Shown here one piece after another: positions 25,979 to 32,719 of a stretch of DNA of 64,000 bases. The position numbers were made by a program, and so were the translations under genes. Below the pieces are notes generated by a model. That model ran no database searches. It saw nothing but the letters and a program-made list of their open reading frames with translations, and was not told the origin of the DNA. How positions within the stretch are numbered: position 1 is the first letter of the stretch; each line of letters opens with the position of its first letter. Source of the DNA: Olsenella timonensis (GTDB taxonomy: Bacteria; Actinomycetota; Coriobacteriia; Coriobacteriales; Atopobiaceae); the NCBI RefSeq assembly GCF_900119915.1, contig NZ_LT635455.1, positions 1,612,001-1,676,000 on the forward strand. The letters run 5' to 3'.

Positions 25979-26154
25979 AGCGAGTTGATGCCGCTCGCGA
26001 TGGCCTCCCAGAGCTCTGCGACGCGGTCTCTGAACGCGAGGATCGAGACTATCGCCAGAACGACGAGGACCCCGACGAGGATCGCGTACTCCGTGGTGCC
26101 CTGCCCGCGCTCGTCGACGACGAGCCCCCTCAGGTCAAACGACTCCCTCTTCAT
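25975..26154 (-). CDS. flp: Flp-type major pilin (59 residues)
   Basis: Short gene encoding 59 residues. The leader ends DERG, followed by QGTTEYAILVGVLVVLAIVSI. Cleavage after Gly17 gives Glu at +5 and Tyr at +6, the Flp hallmark, and then one hydrophobic helix and a short amphipathic tail (FRDRVAELWEAIASGINSL). GGGAGG lies 5 bases upstream. It sits between tadC and the other pilin genes, as expected for the pilus subunit. The prepilin peptidase gene (tadV) is not in the window. Confidence 0.88.
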   Translation of the reverse strand: MKRESFDLRGLVVDERGQGTTEYAILVGVLVVLAIVSILAFRDRVAELWEAIASGINSL

Positions 26155-26179
26155 GTCTGCCTCCCATCTCTCCGAACGC

Positions 26180-26821
26180 CTACCCTGACACCACCGACCC
26201 CAGCAGGGGGCCGAGGATGGCCAGGAACATCGCGGGGACGATGAGCGTCCCCAGCGGCACGAGCATCTTCACCGGGACGCGCTCTATCTCCGCCTCAACC
26301 TGGGCCCGCTGCTCGTCCCGAATTACCTGCGCCTGCCGCTCGAGCGCCTCCGCGAGCGGCGACCCGAAGGCGAGCGCCTCGCCGACCACGCCCGCGAACC
26401 TCCTGAGCGCCGCCACGCCCAGCTCGTCGGCCAGCTCCCAGAGCGCGCGCTCCCGGTCGACCACGCCGATGCGCCAGCTGAGCATCGCCTCCTCGAACGC
26501 ACGGGAGAGCGGCCCGCCCGCACGCGAGCAGTAGAGCTCGAGCGAGGCATCGAAGGAGAGGCCGGCGGAGAGGCCGAGCGTCACCACGTCGAGCATGACC
26601 GGCAGCTCCGACAGGCACGACGCCCTTCTCCTCGCGAGCTCCTCCGTCCTTCTCGCCCGCCTGAGCATCGGAACCTCGCGCACGCGCGCCGCAGCGCCCT
26701 CGAGCGACGCCAGGGCGCGACGGGCGCGCAGCCTCCCCCCGCCGCGCCCGGAGAGGGCGAGGGCGGCGGCACCGGCCGCGGCGACCGAGCACCCCGCCAG
26801 GAGCGAGCCCGTCACGTCCAT
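26180..26821 (-). CDS. tadC: TadC, Tad secretion inner membrane protein (T2SF domain)
   Basis: A 213-residue protein with an N-terminal membrane helix, a T2SSF domain (about 70-190, with SELPVMLDVVTLGLSAGLSFDASL) and a C-terminal helix. TadB and TadC form the membrane platform acted on by the TadA ATPase. It is shorter than typical TadC (about 280-300), missing part of the N-terminal region. The ATG at 26821 overlaps tadB by 10 bases. Confidence 0.83.
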   Translation of the reverse strand: MDVTGSLLAGCSVAAAGAAALALSGRGGGRLRARRALASLEGAAARVREVPMLRRARRTEELARRRASCLSELPVMLDVVTLGLSAGLSFDASLELYCSRAGGPLSRAFEEAMLSWRIGVVDRERALWELADELGVAALRRFAGVVGEALAFGSPLAEALERQAQVIRDEQRAQVEAEIERVPVKMLVPLGTLIVPAMFLAILGPLLGSVVSG

Positions 26822-27762
26822 CGCCGCACCCCGCTCATGAGGCGCCTGATGATCAGCAGCGCCGTGGTGTCGAGCGCCGCGGCAAGCGCCACGCAGGCCA
26901 GGCCCGTCGGCGTGAGCAGGCCCGCCTGGAAGTCGGGCGAGACGAGCGCGAGCAGCGCGAGCATGGCTGCCGGCAGCAGGGAGACGATCCTGACGGACAG
27001 CCTCACCTGCGCCGTCTTGACGCCGAGCAGGCGCTCGAACTCCCCCTGGCGCTCGGCGAGCGCCGCCGAGCGCATGAGAAGGCCCCGAAGGGGGCTTCCC
27101 GTCCGGTGAGAGATCACGAGCGCGGTCGCCAGCAGCTCGGCCCCCGGCGCGTCGAGCTCGCGGGCGAGGAGGACGACGGCGTCCTCGGTCGAAGATCCGC
27201 AGCGCAGGCGCAGCGACATCCGCGTGAACGCGTCCGCCACCGGTCCGCGCTCGTGGGCGCCGACGTAGGACACGGCCTGCGCGAGCGTCTGCCCGGAGGC
27301 CAGCGCGACGGAGAGCGTGCGATACACGCCCGGCATCGTCGACATGACCTCGCGACGCTCGCGGGCACGGCGCGCCCCGTCGCGGGCGTGCGCTCCCGCG
27401 ACCACGACGGCCCCCGCAGCGACCCCGGCGACCGGCGACCCCATGAGCAGCCCCGACCCGACCGACAGAGCTGCCAGCAGGACGCCCAGGGCGACCGCCG
27501 ACGACCGCTCGTCCAGCTCGACGCCCCGCGACGCAGCCGCGGCCGAGAGGCCGCGCGCATGCTCGCGCCAGGGGCCGCAGGCGAGAAGCGCCTCCGCGAC
27601 CCTCGTCCTCCCCGCCCGCCGCAGCAGCCGCAGCGCCCTCAGGAGCCAGCGCGCCGCGAGGCGCGACGACGCCTCCCGAGACGGTGCGGCCGGCCCGCCG
27701 AACGCCACGCCGGCCGCGACCCACGCGCTCAGGAAGACGCCTGCTGCAAGCAGGACCTCCAT
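26812..27762 (-). CDS. tadB: TadB, Tad secretion inner membrane protein (T2SF domain)
   Basis: A 316-residue protein with N-terminal helices (about 3-22 and 92-130), a cytoplasmic T2SSF domain (about 155-275, including MPGVYRTLSVALASGQTLAQAV and TGSPLRGLLMRSAALAERQGEFE) and C-terminal helices. GGAAAGGAGG precedes the ATG at 27762, which overlaps the tadA end by 34 bases. It is the platform subunit of Tad pilus assembly. Confidence 0.87.
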   Translation of the reverse strand: MEVLLAAGVFLSAWVAAGVAFGGPAAPSREASSRLAARWLLRALRLLRRAGRTRVAEALLACGPWREHARGLSAAAASRGVELDERSSAVALGVLLAALSVGSGLLMGSPVAGVAAGAVVVAGAHARDGARRARERREVMSTMPGVYRTLSVALASGQTLAQAVSYVGAHERGPVADAFTRMSLRLRCGSSTEDAVVLLARELDAPGAELLATALVISHRTGSPLRGLLMRSAALAERQGEFERLLGVKTAQVRLSVRIVSLLPAAMLALLALVSPDFQAGLLTPTGLACVALAAALDTTALLIIRRLMSGVRRWT

Positions 27763-29066
27763 TGCTCGACCTCCTTTCCGTCCAGCACCCCGTCCTCGAC
27801 AGCACGCCCGACGAACGCCGGCTCGCACTCGAGACGCCACGTCCGGTCTGACACGCTGAAGCCGACCCGCTCGTCGAGGCACGCGGATCCGTCGGCCGCC
27901 CGCGAGACCTCCGTGAGGGAGGTCACGAGCCTCGTGCCGTCGGCGAGGCGCCTCGTGACCACGATCAGGTCGATCGCAGTGGCGACCTGCTCCTCGATGA
28001 GCCCGGTCGGCAGGTCCATGCCGAAGCGGGCCATGAGGACGAGGCGCATGAGCGCCTCCTCCGCGCTGCCCGCGTGAAGGGTGGTCATCGAGCCCGCGTG
28101 TCCCGTGGAGAGCGCGTTCAGCATGTCGATGCACTCCCCCGAGCGCACCTCGCCCACGACGATGCGGTCCGGCCGCATCCTGAGCGCGTTCTTCACCAGC
28201 TCGCGGATCGTCACCTCGCCGGTCCCCTCGATCGAGCTGTCGCGCGCCTCGAGGCGCACGACGTTGGGGTGGACGTCAAAGCGCAGCTCGGCCGAGTCCT
28301 CGATCGTCACGATGCGCTCGCCCCGGGGGATCTCGCACGAGAGGGCGTTGAGCAGCGTCGTCTTCCCCGATCCGGTCCCGCCGGCAACCGCGATCGAGCG
28401 CGAGCACCGAACCGCCCACGAGAGGAGCTCCGCGTACCATGCCGGCATCGCGCCCAGCTCCACGAGGCGACCGAGGCTCCTTATGCGGTCGGAGAACTTG
28501 CGAATCGTCACCGCGGGCCCGTCGATCGCGATGGGCGCGGCGACGGCGTTGACGCGGTCGCCGTTCGGGAGCCGCGCGCTCACGATCGGGCTCGCGCGGT
28601 CGAGGCGGCGGCCGAGCGGCGCCAGGATGCGGTCGAGCACGATCATGATCTGCTCGGGGGAGTCGAACACGGCGTCCGCGGGGTGGATCTCCCCTCCGCG
28701 CTCGTAGAAGAGGGCGTCCGTGCCGTTGATCATGACCTCGGAGACCCCGTCGTCCTCGAGCAGCGGCTGGATCGGGCCGAGCCCGCAGATCTCGTCGGCG
28801 ACCTGCCGCAGCAGCGTCTCGCGGTCCACGCCCGGCATGAGGTCGTCCTCGGTGTTGAGGATGGCCTCGAGCACGACGCGCAGCTCCGCTCGCGCACGGG
28901 GCGCGCCCTCGTCCGCGAGCAGGGCGGCGATGGTGGCAAGGCCCAGCCGCTCGACGAGGCCGCCCTTGAGACGCTCCCGTGCCCTCCGCAGATCCTCGGA
29001 CGCGCCGGAGGCCCGCTCGGGGCCCTGTCGCTCCTCCACCTCGCGCACGCGATCGAGAACCGACAC
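27729..29066 (-). CDS. tadA: TadA/CpaF secretion ATPase
   Basis: A 445-residue type II/IV secretion ATPase powering Flp pilus extension. It contains an N-terminal helical domain (1-100), then the ATPase core: Walker A GGTGSGKTT (229-237), an Asp box and Walker B (RPDRIVVGEVR), and a His box (TGHAGSMTTLHAGS). It starts at GTG 29066, directly after the tadZ stop, with GGGAGG upstream. Length is normal for CpaF. Confidence 0.93.
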   Translation of the reverse strand: MSVLDRVREVEERQGPERASGASEDLRRARERLKGGLVERLGLATIAALLADEGAPRARAELRVVLEAILNTEDDLMPGVDRETLLRQVADEICGLGPIQPLLEDDGVSEVMINGTDALFYERGGEIHPADAVFDSPEQIMIVLDRILAPLGRRLDRASPIVSARLPNGDRVNAVAAPIAIDGPAVTIRKFSDRIRSLGRLVELGAMPAWYAELLSWAVRCSRSIAVAGGTGSGKTTLLNALSCEIPRGERIVTIEDSAELRFDVHPNVVRLEARDSSIEGTGEVTIRELVKNALRMRPDRIVVGEVRSGECIDMLNALSTGHAGSMTTLHAGSAEEALMRLVLMARFGMDLPTGLIEEQVATAIDLIVVTRRLADGTRLVTSLTEVSRAADGSACLDERVGFSVSDRTWRLECEPAFVGRAVEDGVLDGKEVEQWRSCLQQASS

Positions 29067-30296
29067 CTAGCTCGCCTCCCTTCTCGACCAGAACAGCCCC
29101 CGGCGCCGACGCTGACGGGGCGCCCCGTAGGCTCCGCGTGCCTCCTCGCAGTCGGGCAGGCACCCGAGCTCGGCGAGGAGCTGCGCGAGCGTCGACGAGA
29201 CGGAGTCCGAGAAGGGGTAGCCCGGCTCGCAGAGCTCTCGCACGCGACCCGCGGACATCAGCTCGTCGACCTCCTCGCCCCCGTCGACCACACGGTAGGA
29301 GCGCGCCGCCTCGAGCCCGACCTCCGGGCGCGACGGCGCACCGGGCCCGCGCCCCCGCGGGTCTGAGCGGTTCTCGAGCCGGGCAATGCGGGCACGCGCA
29401 ACCCCGAGCCGCACCGCGAGGCCACTCATGCGCGCGAGGGCGGAGACCGATCCCGCGCGGCCGTCCGTCACGAGCACCAGCCGATCGGCGCCCTGCACCG
29501 CCTGCGCCACTGCGTCGGTGAAGGTCGTCGACGTGTCAATGACCACCAGGTCGTACGCTTCCCTCGCCCACGCGATGACCGCCCCGGTGAGCGGGGACGC
29601 GAGCTCGGCGAGCTCGGGGCGCCCGCACGGGCCGACGACGCTCACCCCCGGGGCCGCGGAGACGGCGAGGCGCGAGAGCGCGTCTGCCGCCGCCTCCCCG
29701 TCGAGCGAGGCCAGGTCGCCGCCGCATGCGAGGCCGAAGCCGGCATAGGCGTTGCCGCAGGAGAGGTCGAGGTCGACGAGACACGTCCTGAGGCCCCAGC
29801 GGGAGGCGACGACAGCGGCGCAGGACGCGAGCGTCGTCTTGCCCGCCCCTCCCCTTCCGGAGCAGAACACGATGGTCGCCGCCCCCTCAGCGGGGGGCAC
29901 CGGCGACGCCGCGGAGGGCTCGCGGGCGCCGACAGGCCCGGACGCGTCGGGCCCCTCGGGAGCGCGCCCCGTGCACGAGGGGAGGTCGACGACGAGGTCG
30001 ATCCCCGCACGGGCGGCACGGGAGCGGAGCGACCCCGTGGCCGCCTCGCACGCAAGCACGACGCAGCGCGCGTTTCCGCCGTCGGCGATCGCCGCCGCGA
30101 GATTGACGTCGGAGACGCCCGAGAGCACGGGGCCCACCACGAAGCCCAGCGTGCCGGGGTCAGCCGTCGACGACATGCGCCGCAGCTCGTCGGCGCTTCT
30201 CGCAAAGGAGAGCTCCGCCGCGCGGTCGAGCGCGTCGACCGCGCCCCGAACGAGGTCCTGGTATCCTTGCGCGCAGTACGCCGCCCATGCGCTCAT
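29067..30296 (-). CDS. tadZ: TadZ/CpaE-like ATPase
   Basis: A 409-residue protein. The N-terminal receiver-like domain (about 45-105) lacks an obvious phospho-acceptor. The MinD/ParA-type ATPase domain (about 140-330) has a deviant Walker A, SGRGGAGKTT (146-155), and VDLDLSCGNAYAGFGLA. CpaE/TadZ localises the Tad machinery at the membrane or pole. The ATG overlaps the cpaB stop by 4 bases. Confidence 0.87.
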   Translation of the reverse strand: MSAWAAYCAQGYQDLVRGAVDALDRAAELSFARSADELRRMSSTADPGTLGFVVGPVLSGVSDVNLAAAIADGGNARCVVLACEAATGSLRSRAARAGIDLVVDLPSCTGRAPEGPDASGPVGAREPSAASPVPPAEGAATIVFCSGRGGAGKTTLASCAAVVASRWGLRTCLVDLDLSCGNAYAGFGLACGGDLASLDGEAAADALSRLAVSAAPGVSVVGPCGRPELAELASPLTGAVIAWAREAYDLVVIDTSTTFTDAVAQAVQGADRLVLVTDGRAGSVSALARMSGLAVRLGVARARIARLENRSDPRGRGPGAPSRPEVGLEAARSYRVVDGGEEVDELMSAGRVRELCEPGYPFSDSVSSTLAQLLAELGCLPDCEEARGAYGAPRQRRRRGLFWSRREAS

Positions 30297-31033
30297 GACG
30301 CACCCCCTTCCGCCGCCCCCTCGGGGGAGGCGGCACCTTCCCCTGCGACCTCCTCGGGCGGAACGCTTGTCGGGACAGTCTGCTCGCCCTCGGCGAGGTC
30401 GAGCGCCCGCGCCCCGGGCAGGGCGAGCCTGAGGCTCCCCTCGTCGCTCGCCGCCAGCAGCCGTGCCACGTCGTCGGGGGCGACGGCGAGCGTGAGCGCG
30501 CCCGTCGGGACCACGCCGGAGCCCGTCTGCGGAACGGAGAGCACGCGCACGTCCAGGGCGAGGAGCTGGACCCTGCCGTCCGCCGTCTCATACGCCGCGA
30601 GTGTCTCGCCCGCCTCCGTCCCCGGGGGAACGCCCAGGTCGTCCGAGACGGGGACGGTGATCGCGACACGGTCGGCGGGCACCTCCACCGCCTCGGTGGC
30701 GTCCCTGAAGTTGAGCCCCGTGAGCGGGGCGCCGGCGGCCGCGGGCACGCTCACCTCGGACCCGAGCACCTCGTCGAGCCCGGTCACCGCGTCTGCCGGC
30801 GCGAGGTCGACCAGCCACTCGCGCTCGGCCGCGTTTGCCCGCGTGACGCTCTCACCCGCCTCGATGCCCTCCGTTGCCACGACGAGGGTCACGACCTCGC
30901 CTCCATAGCGCTCGAGCGCCTCGGCGCGCGCCCGGTCCGCCTCCTGGCGGACATGGCCCCCATACGCCAGGCACAGCAGGAGCGACGCCAGCGCGCACGA
31001 CCCCGAGACGACCAACCTCAGACGACGGGTCAT
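30293..31033 (-). CDS. cpaB: CpaB/RcpC-like pilus assembly protein
   Basis: A 246-residue protein with an N-terminal membrane helix (about 6-24), then an SAF-like domain (about 45-105: VVATEGIEAGESVTRAN, with FRDATEAVEVPADRVAITVPV following) and an acidic Ala/Gly/Pro-rich C-terminus. It is the first gene of the Tad operon. Gram-positive CpaB homologues act without a secretin. GGGAAGGGGAGG precedes the ATG at 31033. Confidence 0.83.
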   Translation of the reverse strand: MTRRLRLVVSGSCALASLLLCLAYGGHVRQEADRARAEALERYGGEVVTLVVATEGIEAGESVTRANAAEREWLVDLAPADAVTGLDEVLGSEVSVPAAAGAPLTGLNFRDATEAVEVPADRVAITVPVSDDLGVPPGTEAGETLAAYETADGRVQLLALDVRVLSVPQTGSGVVPTGALTLAVAPDDVARLLAASDEGSLRLALPGARALDLAEGEQTVPTSVPPEEVAGEGAASPEGAAEGGAS

Positions 31034-31275
31034 GAGACCTCCCCTTCCCAGCGACGGGCAACACGTCGATGGGGGACATTCTCCCGCTCGCGAGGTCAAA
31101 TCCGAGGTCGTCCGAAAAAAGTCGGACACGAATCTTTCTCTGGCTTTCTTCAGACTGTCAGACGAGAACGTCGTCCCAGCAAAAATGCTGGCGATGTGGC
31201 ACTCATCCTCATCTATATCTGAACTATTTGCACACAGGTTCCACACAGGGGCCCATGCCGGGGGGACATGGGCGC
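31034..31275 (-). promoter_or_regulatory. Leader and regulatory region of the Tad operon
   Basis: This 242-base gap is more AT-rich than its surroundings. On the plus strand cacacagg occurs twice, at 31231 and 31242, exactly 11 bases apart. A TATAGA hexamer near 31212-31217 (minus strand) is a possible -10. Two small hairpins lie in the presumed leader: ccagca/tgctgg at 31176-31191 and gtccga/tcggac at 31110-31127. Together they suggest a regulated promoter and structured leader; no regulator is known. Confidence 0.5.
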
Positions 31276-32412
31276 CTAGATGATGACGTCGGGGTCCAGC
31301 GTACGCGCGCTCTCGCGCATCTCGCGCGCGAGCGCGAGGTAGCAGCGGAGCCGCTCCTCCGAGAACGCCCCCCGCTCGAAGTGGTCTCGCACGGCGCACC
31401 CCGGCTCGTGGGTATGGGTGCAGTCGCTGAAGCGGCACTCGAGCGCCGCCTCGGCGATCTCGGGGAACGCCCGCGCGAGCCCGCGCTCATGCCCCACCAG
31501 GGGCAGGCTCCTGAGCCCCGGCACGTCGACGATCACGCCCGCGCCCGGCAGACGGACCATGACGCGCGAGACCGTGGTGTGGCGGCCGGCGTCATCCCGC
31601 TCGCGCACCCGGCCCGTGGCGAGCGCCTCGTGACCGAGAAGCGCGTTGAGGAGCGTAGACTTGCCCGCACCCGACTCGCCGAGGATCATCGCCGAGGTGA
31701 GGGGCGCAACGCAGTCGCGCACCGCCTCGACGCCGACGCCCGTCGACGACGAGGTCACGACCACGCGCACGTCGTCGCCCACCAGGCGCCGCACGCTGCC
31801 GAGGTCCCGCTCGAGGGCGCCCTCGTCCGCCCGGTCCGCCTTGGTGAGCACCACGACGGGCGTGAGGCCGCAGTCACGCGCCAGGACGAGCGAGCGCGCC
31901 ACGCGGCCGAGCAGGAGCTCGCCGGCGCCGAGGGGCTGGACCACGAGGATGGTGTCGACGTTGGCGGCGAGCACCTGGCGCTCGCCGCGGCTGCGCCCGC
32001 GCCACCGCTCGAAGGAGGTTCGCCGCGGAAGCACGCGCTCGATGACGCCCATGTCGTGGCCGGGGGCGCGGCGCACCGCGACGCAGTCGCCCACGGCGGG
32101 CAGATGTCCCTCGTCCCCCTCGCTGCCCCGCTTGGCAAAGGTCACGGCATGCTCGGCGCGAAAGGCCTCCCGCGCGGTGACCACGAGCGGATAGCCGCGG
32201 TCGAGGCGTACCACAAAGCCAATCGACATCTCGCCCGCGTTCTCCGCACCGGCGAGAAACGCGTCGAAGGCGGTGCGCTGCGCGTCGTCGAGGCGCAGGT
32301 CTGCGAAGTCGGGCAGGTCCTGCAGGGCGTCCATCTCGGGGAGGGTGATCTTCTGCTGGCGCTCCGCGCGCCGCCTGCGCGACGCCGCCGTCCGCTGTCC
32401 CCGCTTTGCCAC
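31276..32412 (-). CDS. rsgA: Ribosome small subunit-dependent GTPase A
   Basis: A 378-residue 30S-maturation GTPase. The circularly permuted GTPase order is clear: G4 (VLTKAD), then G1 (GESGAGKSTLLN), then G3 (DVPGL). An N-terminal OB-type region precedes it. The C-terminal zinc finger uses Cys in CRFSDCTHTHEPGCAV. The GTG at 32412 (VAKRGQ) is chosen over a GTG two codons earlier because GGGAGG is then 5 bases upstream. It follows a 307-base gap containing a palindrome and is divergent from no gene; the ATPase gene upstream reads the same way. Confidence 0.9.
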   Translation of the reverse strand: MAKRGQRTAASRRRRAERQQKITLPEMDALQDLPDFADLRLDDAQRTAFDAFLAGAENAGEMSIGFVVRLDRGYPLVVTAREAFRAEHAVTFAKRGSEGDEGHLPAVGDCVAVRRAPGHDMGVIERVLPRRTSFERWRGRSRGERQVLAANVDTILVVQPLGAGELLLGRVARSLVLARDCGLTPVVVLTKADRADEGALERDLGSVRRLVGDDVRVVVTSSSTGVGVEAVRDCVAPLTSAMILGESGAGKSTLLNALLGHEALATGRVRERDDAGRHTTVSRVMVRLPGAGVIVDVPGLRSLPLVGHERGLARAFPEIAEAALECRFSDCTHTHEPGCAVRDHFERGAFSEERLRCYLALAREMRESARTLDPDVII

Positions 32413-32525
32413 GCACACCTCCCGGCCCTTCCGTCCTTCTCGCCCATCTTAGCGCAGCACGACTGCGGGACGGGCCGGTCTCCGGCGGCAGGGCCGCTCG
32501 CCCGTGCGCGCGATTTGCGCCGAAG

Positions 32526-32581
32526 CGGAGCAACTACGGAAAAGAGGCCAAAATACGCAGCGGTTTTCCGTAGTTGCTCCG
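32526..32581. repeat. Long hairpin (family E)
   Basis: Perfect 18-base arms, cggagcaactacggaaaa (32526-32543) and its complement (32564-32581), with a 20-base loop. It lies in the gap 32413-32719, between the ATPase terminator and rsgA, about 115 bases upstream of rsgA. No gene is otherwise seen in that gap. Confidence 0.85.
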
Positions 32582-32663
32582 TCTCGACAAAAGTGGACGG
32601 CGGGGGCGAGGCACACAGACGAGCGGCGCCCGATGCCCGGCGCCCGCGCACGCGCCCGGAACG

Positions 32664-32696
32664 AAAACGGGCCCCGACGGAAGACCGTCGGGGCCC
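32664..32696 (-). terminator. Rho-independent terminator of the Ca2+-ATPase gene
   Basis: gggccccgacgg and ccgtcggggccc form a perfect 12-bp stem with a 4-base loop, followed on the minus strand by GTTTTCG, just after the ATPase stop. Confidence 0.88.
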
Positions 32697-32719
32697 GGGC
32701 AAGGCAACGGAGCGCGAGG

